NCBI GenBank assembly: GCA_036269135.1
Contig: DATASQ010000022.1
Location: 62,001 to 126,000 of the forward strand
Reading direction: 5' to 3'
DNA length: 64,000 nt
Source of the DNA: Palsa-343 sp036269135
Lineage (GTDB): Bacteria > Acidobacteriota > Terriglobia > Terriglobales > Acidobacteriaceae
Shown here: piece by piece, positions 36,453 to 45,654 of the stretch
How positions within the stretch are numbered: the first letter of the stretch is position 1
Layout: every line of letters starts with the position of its first letter
Notes under the pieces: generated by a model
What the model was told of the DNA's origin: nothing
Databases searched by the model: none
Seen by the model: only the letters and a program-made list of their open reading frames with translations
Position numbers and translations under genes: made by a program

Positions 36453-37958
36453 ATGGACTTCACAAGAAGACGCTTCATGGGCGGGGCCGCCGCGGCTGCG
36501 TTCGCCGGCAGAATGCCGCTTGCCGAACTCGCCAGCACGACATCGTTTGTTCCCGAGCTGGAATCTCTGCGGCATTATCGCGCACCTGCGTGGTTCCGGG
36601 ACGCGAAGCTGGGCATCTGGGCGTGCTGGGGCCCTGAGTCTGTGCCGGAAATGGGCGACTGGTATGCCCGCAACATGTATATCGAAGGGCATATGCAGTA
36701 CGAGGATCACCTGCGCCGCTACGGCCACCCCAGCACGGTCGGCTACAAGGATATGGTGCCCCTCTGGAGAGCCGAGAACTGGCAACCCGAGCGCCTGATG
36801 GGACTCTATAAGAAAGCGGGCGCCCGCTACTTCTGCGCTATCGCCCAGCACCACGACAATATAGATTGCTGGAATTCACGCTTCCATCCGTGGAACTCGG
36901 TCAAGATGGGGCCGAAGCGCGATGTGATCGGCATATGGCGCGACACCGCACGCCAGGCCGGACTTCGCTTCGGGGTCACCGAGCATCTGGGCGCGAGCTG
37001 GAACTGGTATGGGGAGACCAAACATTCCGATACCCGGGGACCTAAAGCCGGGGTTCCCTATGACGGAGCGGACATCCGGTACGCGTCCCTCTACCACTGG
37101 GGCAATGAACACTCGCGGGTTCAGTCCTGGTATCGAGGGGCGCCTGAAGCGTTTCAGATGGAGTGGTTCTACCGCATCCGCGATCTTGTCGACAGTTATC
37201 AGCCGGATCTGCTGTACAGCGATGGCAGCCTTCCCTTTGGCGGCTACGGACGCCGATTGCTCGCTCATTTCTACAACGAGAACGAGGCGCGCCACGGGGG
37301 ACAGCTCGATGCAGTTTACAACTGCAAGTTCAGCGACGATGGCGGCCAGTACGTAGACGGAATGTGCGTGCAGGATCTGGAACGCGGGGTTGCCCTGGGC
37401 ATCCGGGAACTGCCATGGCAAACCGATACCTGCGTAGGGGACTGGTACTACAAGAAGGACATCCGCTACAAGACGCCGGCGATGATCATCCACATGCTGG
37501 CCGATATCGTGAGTAAGAACGGCAACCTGCTGCTGAATTTTCCCCTGCGCGCCGATGGCACCCTGGACGCTCAGGAGGAGGGCATTCTCGCGAAGCTTGG
37601 TGAGTGGACGGCGATCAACGGAGAAGCCATCTTTGGCACCCGCCCATGGAGAGTTTATGGGGAAGGGTCGGACGCTCGCGATACCGGCGACGTGAATGAG
37701 GACGACCTGGACTATACCGCCGACGATATCCGCTTTACCACGCAGGGCAAAACACTCTACGCAATCGCGCTTGCGTGGCCCGACAGCGGCTCCATTACGA
37801 TTCGGTCGCTGGCGGGCGCCGATATTCCCGAGGTTCGCATGCTGCACGGCGAGATGCCGGTGAGGGCGGTACGAACGCCGGAAGGTCTGAAGCTGGAACT
37901 GCCGAAAGATCAGCAAGGTGAGTTCGCTTACGCCTTTAGGCTGGAAGGGGCGGCCTGA
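36453..37958 (+). CDS. Alpha-L-fucosidase-like GH29 enzyme, Tat-exported (divergent type)
   Basis: 501 residues. The ATG at 36453 follows AAGGGAG and opens directly on a Tat signal (DFTRRRFMGGAAAAAFAG). GH29 landmarks are WFRDAKLGIWACWGPESVPE, IAQHHDNIDCWNSRF, MGPKRDVIGIWRD and DIVSKNGNLLLNFPLRADGT. The likely nucleophile is Asp257 in LLYSDGSLPF, where fucosidase 1 has WFDFG. The active-site surround, ACWGPES instead of THWGIYS, suggests a different substrate or linkage. First gene of a five-gene operon with spacings of 79, 13, 63 and 46 bases, whose later genes encode a cytochrome, a hydrolase fusion, RraA and an SDR. Confidence 0.9.
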   Translation: MDFTRRRFMGGAAAAAFAGRMPLAELASTTSFVPELESLRHYRAPAWFRDAKLGIWACWGPESVPEMGDWYARNMYIEGHMQYEDHLRRYGHPSTVGYKDMVPLWRAENWQPERLMGLYKKAGARYFCAIAQHHDNIDCWNSRFHPWNSVKMGPKRDVIGIWRDTARQAGLRFGVTEHLGASWNWYGETKHSDTRGPKAGVPYDGADIRYASLYHWGNEHSRVQSWYRGAPEAFQMEWFYRIRDLVDSYQPDLLYSDGSLPFGGYGRRLLAHFYNENEARHGGQLDAVYNCKFSDDGGQYVDGMCVQDLERGVALGIRELPWQTDTCVGDWYYKKDIRYKTPAMIIHMLADIVSKNGNLLLNFPLRADGTLDAQEEGILAKLGEWTAINGEAIFGTRPWRVYGEGSDARDTGDVNEDDLDYTADDIRFTTQGKTLYAIALAWPDSGSITIRSLAGADIPEVRMLHGEMPVRAVRTPEGLKLELPKDQQGEFAYAFRLEGAA

Positions 37959-38037
37959 CCGTTGAATCGGAAGCCCAGGCCGAGGGTTCTCCTTGCCGAC
38001 AGACGATGCCGCGGAAGGCTCAGGTGACGGGAGCACG

Positions 38038-39840
38038 ATGAGTGGATTGAGCGAGAGGTCCGCGCGAGGCAGCTGGCGCGGGCCCGCGCCTCTCCTCGTG
38101 GCCGGCTGCATTCTCGCTGCGTGCGGAGTCTGTGCCGGTTCCGCATCTGCGGATGGAGGCACTCTTCAGGCGCGGAGCGTGGCTGTTTCCGACGCCGGTT
38201 ATGTTGGTTCGGAAGCATGTGCCGCCTGCCATCAGCCAATCTACGACAGCTACCGCAAGACCAGCATGGGACAGTCCATGTCGCCGATCACCCCGGCGCT
38301 GATCGGAAAGATGGCGGTGCCCGCTACCTTCTACGATGCGCGGCAGGACCGGCACTACGATATCTACGCGAAAGACGGCGCACTGTACCAGAGCGAATAT
38401 CAAAAGGACGCAACGGGCCGCGAAGTATTCCGCACCATCGGCCGTCTAAGCTGGATCGTCGGATCCGGATCAAACATCCGCGGTGGCATCGTTGAGCGCA
38501 GCGGGTACCTGTTCGAAGCGCCGATGGCCTTGTATACGGCCACGGGAAAATGGTCATGGGCGCCGGGCTATGCATCTGCCGATTACTCGTTCAGTCGTCC
38601 TGTCCTCGCCGGATGCATCGTATGCCACAGCGGACGCGCTCACGCTGTGGAGGGAACCAACGGCGAATACGACAAGAAGGTATTCTCCGAGATCTCGATC
38701 GGCTGCGAGAACTGTCATGGACCGGGAAGAGCGCACATCGAGGCAATGAGCGGAGGGGAGTGCCGCAGCGCCCCCGGCGAAGACTGCATAGTGAATCCAG
38801 CAATGCTCAAACCCGAACTGGCCAACAACCTGTGTATGGGCTGTCATCAGATTGGCGACGAGCGAGTTCTGCAACCTTACAAGAGCTATTCCGATCTGCG
38901 GCCGGGCGAGCCCCTGGGCAAGACGCTGGCTATCTTCATGGTTCCACCCCGGAAAGAATCACCTCCGGATTCAGACCATCTGCAACATGTCTATTCGATG
39001 ATGCTGAGCCGCTGCTATCGGGCCAGCGGCGGCCGTCTGCGCTGTATCAGCTGTCACGATCCGCATATTCGGGTCACCGCGCAGGAGGCGCCCGCGTTCT
39101 ATCGGGAGCGCTGTCTCACCTGTCACACGGAGCAGAGCTGCGGTCTGCCCATGGCCGCACGCCGGAAGCAGAATCCTTCGGATAACTGCATTGGCTGTCA
39201 CATGCAAAGGAGACCGGTGGCCTTTATGGCACACACCAGTCTCACGAATCATCGCATTCTCGCGACGCCGGACGAGGCGCTTCCCAGCTCGATGTTCCAT
39301 GCGACTACTGCCGCTCTTCCCGATCTGATCAATCTCGATCCGGTTCCGGGAGAGGAAAGCAAAGAGCCGCCCTTACTCACTCTGCTTACAGCGTACGGCG
39401 AGTTATCGGCCTTCAGGCCCGAGTATCGGGAGCCCTACCTGCGTGTTCTGGATCGGCTGGAGATCAGCCAGCCAGAGAATCCCCTTGTGGAAGCAGCCGT
39501 CGGGCGCAGAGATCTTGCCCAGGGCAGGATCGAGCAGGCCATCGACCATCTGGAGCGGGCCATCAACAGGGGCGCCACCGCAGCGACTGCATGCGCCGAT
39601 CTTTCCGCGGCATTCGAGAGGCATGGCGATGCGGATGCGGCATTGCATGCGCAGCAACAAGCCGTTCGCCTCGACCCCTGGAATCCACTTCTGCAAAAGG
39701 CGCTCATTGCCCTGCTGATTCGGCAGAAGCGCTACGCGGACGCGTCGGCTGCCCTGGATCGTTACATGGCGGCCTTTCCTCAGGATTCGTTTATGCGTCA
39801 GCTGCAGGCCAAGGCCACAGCCGTGAGCGCGGCACCATGA
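38038..39840 (+). CDS. Multihaem c-type cytochrome with C-terminal TPR
   Basis: 600 residues. ATG 38038 has GGGAG upstream; an earlier TTG adds 15 residues. A signal segment (GPAPLLVAGCILAACGVCAG) precedes seven CxxCH haem sites: CAACH, CIVCH, CENCH, CMGCH, CISCH, CLTCH and CIGCH. After the haem domain (~residue 420) come TPR repeats to the C-terminus (AIDHLERAINRGATAATACA). It is probably periplasmic or outer-membrane-facing electron transfer; no substrate-binding motif identifies a redox partner. Second gene of the fucosidase 2 operon. Why a cytochrome sits in a sugar operon is unclear. The gene at 52565 has the same two parts in reverse order. Confidence 0.87.
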   Translation: MSGLSERSARGSWRGPAPLLVAGCILAACGVCAGSASADGGTLQARSVAVSDAGYVGSEACAACHQPIYDSYRKTSMGQSMSPITPALIGKMAVPATFYDARQDRHYDIYAKDGALYQSEYQKDATGREVFRTIGRLSWIVGSGSNIRGGIVERSGYLFEAPMALYTATGKWSWAPGYASADYSFSRPVLAGCIVCHSGRAHAVEGTNGEYDKKVFSEISIGCENCHGPGRAHIEAMSGGECRSAPGEDCIVNPAMLKPELANNLCMGCHQIGDERVLQPYKSYSDLRPGEPLGKTLAIFMVPPRKESPPDSDHLQHVYSMMLSRCYRASGGRLRCISCHDPHIRVTAQEAPAFYRERCLTCHTEQSCGLPMAARRKQNPSDNCIGCHMQRRPVAFMAHTSLTNHRILATPDEALPSSMFHATTAALPDLINLDPVPGEESKEPPLLTLLTAYGELSAFRPEYREPYLRVLDRLEISQPENPLVEAAVGRRDLAQGRIEQAIDHLERAINRGATAATACADLSAAFERHGDADAALHAQQQAVRLDPWNPLLQKALIALLIRQKRYADASAALDRYMAAFPQDSFMRQLQAKATAVSAAP

Positions 39841-39853
39841 GACTGGAGACTCA

Positions 39854-42247
39854 ATGAAAAAGCGAAGTTTTGCAGCAGGGCAGGCTGTCTTTCTCGCAAT
39901 TCTAGCGGCGCTTACGCCACCGCTCTCAGCCCAGAATGTTTCGCCGACAGCCCCCTACCAGGAAACCGCACGCCAGCTGACTCGGCTCATAGGGCACGAG
40001 ATGAGGGACAAGCAGATTCCCTCGATCGCGGTTGCGCTGGTGGATAACCAGCAGGTCGTATGGGCGGAGGGTTTTGGATGGCAGGACGCCGCACAGAAGA
40101 CTCCCGCCACCGCGCACACTATCTACCGGGTCGGTTCCGTTTCCAAACTCTTCACCGACATCGGCGTGATGCAGATGGTTGAACGAGGCAAGCTCAATCT
40201 CGATGCTCCAGTCGAGCGCTACATTCCCGACTTCCAGCCGCATAACCCATTCGGTACGGCCATCACACTCCGCGAACTCATGGCGCATCGCGCCGGGCTC
40301 GTCCGAGAGCCTCCCATCGGCAATTACTTCGATAACTCGGCGCCCGCCCTGCAGCAAACGGTGCGGAGTCTCAACCAGACCACACTGGTGTATGCGCCCG
40401 GAACCACAACTAAGTATTCGAATGCCGGCGTCGCGGTCGCCGGTTACATTCTGCAGACACTGAACCACCAGCCCTATGCTGAGTATCTCAGGCGATCTGT
40501 TCTCCTGCCGCTGGGCATGGGAGAAAGCTCCTTTGGCCCGGACCCCCGGATGGCCAGTCGCCTCGCGGACGGAACTATGTGGAGCTATGACGGCCTTCGC
40601 TTCGCCGCTCCGACTTTTCAGCTGGGAGAAGGCCCCTGTGGCTCGCTCTACACTAACGCCACCGATCTCGGAAAATTCCTCAGCTTCCTTCTTGCCGGGG
40701 GTAAGTCGGGGGGACGGCAAATCCTGCAGGCGAACACCCTGGAGGCGATGTGGAAGCCCGCCTACGAGGGGCAGGGAACCGCCAGTGCTTTTGGCATCGG
40801 CTTTCTCCTGCAGAAGCTGGATGGCCATCTCGACGTGGGTCACGGGGGCGCCATCTACGGATTCTCGACCCAGTTAGAGGCATTGCCGCGGGAGAAGCTG
40901 GGTGTCGTCGTCATCACGTCTCTCGACAGCACCAACGCAGTCGCCATGCATATTGCGCGCAGCGCGTTGCGCGACATGCTGGCGGTTCGCAGCGGCAGTC
41001 TACCCCCGGCGGAACCCTTGTCCCACAAACTACCGGCTGAACTCGCGGTGCGGCTCGGCGGCGAATATGCATCCGGCAACGACATCGTCGATCTGCAGAA
41101 TCAAGAAGGCAATGTGGAGCTCTCTCATAACAGCGACGGTTCTATGGTGGCGCTGCGTGTCAGGGCAGGCGAGGTTATCGAAGATGGAAGGCTCGGCTAT
41201 TCGCCCGAGCCGATCCTCAGCGACTCTGCCTCCGACAGCGCTCCTGTGCTTCACTTCGAAGGACGTACTTATACGCGCCGGGAGGCGGGCGTCCCGAGTC
41301 CGCCGCAGCCTGCCTATGACGACCTGATCGGAGAATATGGCTGGGATTACGACAAACTGTACCTGCTGGAGTCGCGAGGCAAACTTACCGCGCTCATTGA
41401 ATGGTTTGAGTTCGATCCGCTGACCCCCGTCTCCGCGTCCGTCTTCAAATTCCCCGACCACGGCCTCTACAGCGGTGAAGAGGCGACCATCCTGCGTGAT
41501 AGTGCGGGGAAGGTGACGGGCGTCAAGGTGGGCGCGGTGGTGTTTCCCCGCCGCCATACCAATGCTCCGGGCGAGATCTTTCAGATTACTCCCGTACGGC
41601 CCGTCGATCAGTTGCGCGCCGAGGCGCTTCGCGCGACCCCTCCGGAAGAGAGCGGCTACTACCGCGATCCCGATCTGGTGGATGTCACTCGGTTCGATCC
41701 GGAGATCCATCTGGACATTCGTTATGCCACGACCCGCAACTTTCTTTCCTCGCCGATGTACACGGAGGCTCGCGCCTTCATGCAGCGGCCTGCAGCCGAA
41801 GCTCTGGGCCGTGCCGCGGCGCAACTGGAGAAGCAGGGATACGGGCTGCTGATCCACGATGCCTACCGTCCCTGGTATGTTACGAAGATGTTTTGGGATG
41901 GAACTCCGGACGATAAGAAGCAGTTCGTCGCCGACCCGTCTGCCGGATCGCGTCACAATCGCGGCTGTGCTGTGGATCTGACCCTCTACAGTCTCGCCAG
42001 CGGCAAGCCTCTGATTATGACGGGCGGCTACGACGAGATGTCGGAGCGTTCCTATCCTTTCTATCCCGGCGGGACATCACGCCAACGATGGCAGCGCGAT
42101 CTCCTGCGCAGGGCGATGGAGGCCCAGGGATTCACAGTCTACGAATACGAGTGGTGGCACTTCGACTATGCGGACTGGTCTGTCTACCCCATTCTCAATT
42201 TCACCTTTGAGCAGGTTGACGGGCAGCTTCGCCAGGAGCCGCATTAG
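39854..42247 (+). CDS. Serine hydrolase (class C beta-lactamase fold) - VanX D-Ala-D-Ala dipeptidase fusion
   Basis: 797 residues with a signal peptide (VFLAILAALTPPLSAQ). Residues ~40-380 form a beta-lactamase/penicillin-binding-like serine hydrolase: SVSK at 95-98 (nucleophile Ser95, Lys98), YSN at 188-190, and HGG in the third motif position. A linker of beta domains follows. Residues ~610-790 are a VanX-type zinc D-Ala-D-Ala dipeptidase: SRHNRGCAVD (His701, Asp708) and EWWHFDY (Glu766, His769). Both halves act on D-Ala-D-Ala-like bonds, so joint processing of peptidoglycan stem peptides or their fragments is plausible. Third gene of the fucosidase 2 operon, 13 bases after the cytochrome. 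Export suggests it acts in the periplasm. Confidence 0.9.
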   Translation: MKKRSFAAGQAVFLAILAALTPPLSAQNVSPTAPYQETARQLTRLIGHEMRDKQIPSIAVALVDNQQVVWAEGFGWQDAAQKTPATAHTIYRVGSVSKLFTDIGVMQMVERGKLNLDAPVERYIPDFQPHNPFGTAITLRELMAHRAGLVREPPIGNYFDNSAPALQQTVRSLNQTTLVYAPGTTTKYSNAGVAVAGYILQTLNHQPYAEYLRRSVLLPLGMGESSFGPDPRMASRLADGTMWSYDGLRFAAPTFQLGEGPCGSLYTNATDLGKFLSFLLAGGKSGGRQILQANTLEAMWKPAYEGQGTASAFGIGFLLQKLDGHLDVGHGGAIYGFSTQLEALPREKLGVVVITSLDSTNAVAMHIARSALRDMLAVRSGSLPPAEPLSHKLPAELAVRLGGEYASGNDIVDLQNQEGNVELSHNSDGSMVALRVRAGEVIEDGRLGYSPEPILSDSASDSAPVLHFEGRTYTRREAGVPSPPQPAYDDLIGEYGWDYDKLYLLESRGKLTALIEWFEFDPLTPVSASVFKFPDHGLYSGEEATILRDSAGKVTGVKVGAVVFPRRHTNAPGEIFQITPVRPVDQLRAEALRATPPEESGYYRDPDLVDVTRFDPEIHLDIRYATTRNFLSSPMYTEARAFMQRPAAEALGRAAAQLEKQGYGLLIHDAYRPWYVTKMFWDGTPDDKKQFVADPSAGSRHNRGCAVDLTLYSLASGKPLIMTGGYDEMSERSYPFYPGGTSRQRWQRDLLRRAMEAQGFTVYEYEWWHFDYADWSVYPILNFTFEQVDGQLRQEPH

Positions 42248-42310
42248 ACTTGCGTCGTCGTCCCGCGACGGATCGCATCATACAGCGCCCGCGGCGAAGG
42301 AGGTCAGGGT

Positions 42311-42976
42311 ATGCAGGAGTATGGCAACGATGAGGAGCTGTTCGAGACCATGACGGGGATTCTCTACACTCCCGTCATCGGTGATCTGCTGGATACTCTG
42401 GGATATTTCCACCGGTTCCTTCCGCCATCCGTGCAGCCGATGTTACCGGAGATGAAGCTGGCAGGGCGCGCGATGCCGGTGGTCATGATTGATGTGTACG
42501 GGCCCCAGGCAAAGCCGTTCGGTCTGCTCACAGAGGCTCTCGACCAACTCGAACCCGGAGAGATCTACATAGCCTCGGGCGGCGCGATGCGCTGCGCATA
42601 TTGGGGAGAAATCCTCACGGCCACAGCTCGGACGCGTGGAGCGGCGGGAGCGGTCATTAATGGATTCCATCGCGATACGCCCCAGGTGCTCTCACAGCGC
42701 TGGCCCGTCTTTAGCCGCGGCCGCTATGCTCAGGATTCTGCAGTACGGACCCAGGTTGCTGCCTATCGATGCCCAATCGAGATTGAAGGTGTGTGGATCG
42801 AGCCCGGGGACCTGGTCTTTGGTGATCTGGACGGCGTGGTGGTGATCCCGCGTAAGGCTGAAAGGGAAGTCATAGCCGGAGCGCTCGATAAGGCCCGCGG
42901 CGAAAAGGTCGTGCGCGCCGAAATCGAGGCAGGTATGCCGAGTACAGAAGCCTTCAGAAAGCATGGGATTCTGTGA
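42311..42976 (+). CDS. RraA-family aldolase/decarboxylase-like protein
   Basis: 221 residues. RraA-family enzymes are divalent-metal class II pyruvate aldolases or oxaloacetate decarboxylases, while some members instead bind RNase E. Core motif: GGAMRCAYWGEILTATARTRG then AAGAVINGFHRD, and VFGDLDGVVVIP near the end. The family usually has a D-G-x-x-R-D sequence; here Asn replaces the first Asp (NGFHRD), while the catalytic Arg and Asp are kept. In a fucose operon a pyruvate-lyase step on a 2-keto-3-deoxy acid is plausible, so I favour aldolase over an RNase role (inference). It precedes the SDR gene by 46 bases. Confidence 0.85.
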   Translation: MQEYGNDEELFETMTGILYTPVIGDLLDTLGYFHRFLPPSVQPMLPEMKLAGRAMPVVMIDVYGPQAKPFGLLTEALDQLEPGEIYIASGGAMRCAYWGEILTATARTRGAAGAVINGFHRDTPQVLSQRWPVFSRGRYAQDSAVRTQVAAYRCPIEIEGVWIEPGDLVFGDLDGVVVIPRKAEREVIAGALDKARGEKVVRAEIEAGMPSTEAFRKHGIL

Positions 42977-43022
42977 TTCCAGAATAAGTCAGCTCGCGCA
43001 GTCCACTCTGAAGAAAGGCAAT

Positions 43023-43817
43023 GTGTCGAAAGAGAATTCAGCTGCAACCAGGGCCGATGTCCGCGATATATTCTCTCTCCGGGATCAGCACGCTCTGATC
43101 ACCGGCGGTGGGACGGGTCTGGGACTCGGAATCGCGCGCTGCTTCGTCAGTGCGGGCGCGCGCGTCACCCTTGTCGGACGCCGTCCGGAGCCTTTGCGAG
43201 CCGCGGTGGCTGAACTCGGTCCCGCAGCCGCCTGGCTTCAGGCGGATATTAGTCGGCTGCGAGAAAACGGAGCGCTCATCGCGGAGGCTGAGCGCAAGCA
43301 CGGCCCTCTCCATATCCTCGTCAACAATGCTGGCATCCATTTGAAGAAGCCGGCGCTCGATACCACCGATGACGAATTCCAGGCGGTTATCGCAACCCAT
43401 GTCTTCGGGGGATTTTCCCTGAGTCGGGATGCGGCGCGAAGGATGCTGGCTCGGGGCGAGGGCAGCATCCTTTTCATCGCGTCCGTCACTTCCTTTGTTG
43501 GCATGCCGCAGGTGGTCGCCTATTCGGCGGCGAAAGCGGCCTTGCCCGGTATGGTGCGCGCTCTCGCCGCTGAGTGGTCGAGCCGAGGCGTCCGCGTCAA
43601 CGCCATCGCCCCGGGGTGGATTCAATCCGAAATGCTTGACAAAGCTCTCGCCAGCGACCCCGACCGCCGCCGCCGGATTCTCAATCGGACTCCCATGGGG
43701 CGTATGGGCGATGCGGAAGACATCGGCTGGACGGCCGTATATCTCTGTTCACGGGCCGCTCGCTTCATGACCGGAACTGTGCTTCCTGTGGATGGCGGCG
43801 CTACGACGGGGTTCTGA
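43023..43817 (+). CDS. Short-chain dehydrogenase/reductase
   Basis: 264 residues from a GTG preceded by AAAGG; an ATG at 42963 overlaps the rraA-like gene and lacks support. Classical SDR: cofactor loop TGGGTGLG at 27-34, NNAG, catalytic Ser154 (ASVTS), Tyr167 and Lys171 (YSAAK), and PGWIQSEM. The C-terminus TGTVLPVDGGATTGF is typical of gluconate-5-dehydrogenase-like SDRs. In the non-phosphorylative L-fucose pathway an SDR oxidises 2-keto-3-deoxy-L-fuconate at C4, and this gene is the candidate. Last gene of the fucosidase 2 operon; it ends close to the convergent mutarotase remnant. Confidence 0.87.
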   Translation: MSKENSAATRADVRDIFSLRDQHALITGGGTGLGLGIARCFVSAGARVTLVGRRPEPLRAAVAELGPAAAWLQADISRLRENGALIAEAERKHGPLHILVNNAGIHLKKPALDTTDDEFQAVIATHVFGGFSLSRDAARRMLARGEGSILFIASVTSFVGMPQVVAYSAAKAALPGMVRALAAEWSSRGVRVNAIAPGWIQSEMLDKALASDPDRRRRILNRTPMGRMGDAEDIGWTAVYLCSRAARFMTGTVLPVDGGATTGF

Positions 43818-43896
43818 ACTCGCTTGTTCTTTTCTCACCCCGGACCCGGGTGGCTCACCCGCGCCAGCTTCGTTGCGAGACGAATGACGAGCCAGG

Positions 43897-44215
43897 TTAG
43901 TCCAGGTGGAACAACTCCTCATACTTGCCCGGAACTCACCGGATTTGCGGGTCGGCAGCGGATCCTGCAGCGTCTCCATTAGTTTCCACCAGCGTTGCAC
44001 TACAGGAATGGCGGCCATCTTTGCCATGTCGCTCTCATAGTCGATCCCGTCGTATTCGTAATAACTGAACAGCCATCCGTCCGTGTAATAAATGGAGTAA
44101 TTGCGAAGGTGGGAATCCGACACCGCTTTCGGGACCTCCGGCCACACAGCCTGATGTGCGGCGCGATATGGCTCGAAGGCACCGACCGCAGCTTCAGGAC
44201 AGCTCCGAGCCTCAT
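43897..44215 (-). pseudogene. L-rhamnose mutarotase-family (RhaM/DUF718) gene with two frame breaks
   Basis: The start MRLGAVLKLR lies in one frame. The next part, VGAFEPYRAAHQAVWPEVPK through NYSIYYTDGWLFSYYEYDGI and MAKMAAIPVVQRWWKL to PLPTRKSGEF, lies in a second frame. The expected ending GKYEELFHLD plus stop (TAA at 43899-43897) lies in a third. The first break looks like a loss of about 10 bases, the second a single base (TTCCGGGC where TTCCCGGGC is expected). Family enzymes interconvert anomers of L-rhamnose or related 6-deoxy sugars. It begins 10 bases after fucP. It is either a true pseudogene or carries assembly errors. Confidence 0.82.
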
Positions 44216-44225
44216 AGGGAGTTAC

Positions 44226-45587
44226 TCAAAGCTCGCTGCCCACCATGCTCGGAGTGGCTGTCCCGCTCCCCGCTCTCAAGCACTCGGCCTTCACTCGACT
44301 CGGTGAGGTGAGCGAGTAGGCAGCAATCACGCAATAGGAGAGCAGTGGCACCGCATACGCCCAGGCCAGTGCGTGGGAACGGTCGCCGATCAGGCCCATC
44401 AGCGGCGTTAACACAGCGCCGCCAATAATTGCCATCACAATCAAGGAGCCCCCCAGCTTGCTTTCTGCGCCGAGTCCCCGCACCCCCAGGGCGAAGATCG
44501 TCGGGTACATAAGCGACATAAAAGCGCTGGTAACAAAAATTGCCCATACTCCAGTCCAACCCGGATGCAGAATGGCTACGGCCACCAGGGCAATATTGAC
44601 CACACAGAAGCCGCTCATCAGCCTGGCAGGAGCAACGAACCGCATGAGATAGGCGGACGTAAATCGCCCCACCGCAAACATGCCCAGCGTACCGGTAAGC
44701 AGGTAGCCAGCGAACTTATCGGAGTGCCCGGTGTAGGTCTCGACGTAAGGGATGAAGTAACTCCACGTACCGACCTGCGCGCCGACGTAGAAGAATTGCG
44801 CCATGACGGACAGCATCAGGTTCCGCCTGCGCAGCAGTCCCGTCAGGGCACGCGGCCCCGCTGCCGGCTCATGCCGGTTGTCGTGCGGCGGAAAGTGCGT
44901 GATCGCAATCAGTACCGCCCAAAGCAGAGCCACCAGTCCCAGGGCAACATACGGCCGCACCACGCGAAGCGTTTCCAGATGCAGGTACAGATCGTAACGT
45001 CCGGCGGCGCGCAGTTCTATCGCTCGCGCGGGGCTCAGTTCGATCCCCGAGAAAATGAAGACCGTACCGACGCACGATCCCGTGATTGAACCCAGAGGAT
45101 TAAACGCCTGGGCCAGATTCAGGCGCCTCTCCGAGGTTTCAGGTCGGCCCAGCAGAGCAATAAAGAGGTTCGATGCCGTCTCCAGAAAAGCCAGGCCGCC
45201 GGCCATCACAAACAGAGCCAAAAGAAAACACCAGTAGCGGCTGATGAGCGCTGCCGGCCAGAACAGGAACGTGCCGCATCCGAACAGCACAAGGCCTGTT
45301 ACGAATCCCGCCTTGTAGCCGTAGCGGCGCAGGTATTGCGCTGAGGGAATTGCCAGCAAAAAGTATCCGAGATAAAAGGCCGACTGCACCAGCCCCGCTC
45401 GCATTCGGCCGAGTTCGAAGGCCTTCATAAACTGTCGGATCAGAATGTCATTGAGGTTGTTGGGAATACCCCACAGGAAAAAAAGCGCCGTGACCAGAAT
45501 GAAAGGAATGAGCAGTTCGCGGGGAACGAGCCTGGCAGTAGTGGGAGTTTCTCCCTGTTGCGCAGGATCAGGAGTGATCGAACTCAC
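44226..45587 (-). CDS. fucP: L-fucose:proton symporter
   Basis: 453 residues, major facilitator superfamily with ~12 helices. It closely follows the FucP pattern: LVTALFFLWGIPNNLNDILI, AGLVQSAFYLGYFLLAIPSA, GYKAGFVTGLVLFGCGTFLF, LETASNLFIALLG and RLNLAQAFNPLGS. These include the Asp and Asn region of helix 1 and the Glu of helix 4 used for proton coupling in E. coli FucP. Imports L-fucose across the inner membrane. It lies 67 bases after the UxaA-like gene, in an operon driven from 47286 (inferred), and is followed by the mutarotase remnant. L-galactose or D-arabinose are also possible substrates. Confidence 0.93.
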   Translation of the reverse strand: MSSITPDPAQQGETPTTARLVPRELLIPFILVTALFFLWGIPNNLNDILIRQFMKAFELGRMRAGLVQSAFYLGYFLLAIPSAQYLRRYGYKAGFVTGLVLFGCGTFLFWPAALISRYWCFLLALFVMAGGLAFLETASNLFIALLGRPETSERRLNLAQAFNPLGSITGSCVGTVFIFSGIELSPARAIELRAAGRYDLYLHLETLRVVRPYVALGLVALLWAVLIAITHFPPHDNRHEPAAGPRALTGLLRRRNLMLSVMAQFFYVGAQVGTWSYFIPYVETYTGHSDKFAGYLLTGTLGMFAVGRFTSAYLMRFVAPARLMSGFCVVNIALVAVAILHPGWTGVWAIFVTSAFMSLMYPTIFALGVRGLGAESKLGGSLIVMAIIGGAVLTPLMGLIGDRSHALAWAYAVPLLSYCVIAAYSLTSPSRVKAECLRAGSGTATPSMVGSEL

Positions 45588-45654
45588 GAAGGCTCACCCT
45601 TTCGCAGTGGAGGAAGAATCGCAGCCGGTCTTCGGGGCTGCGCAGGATATGGGT

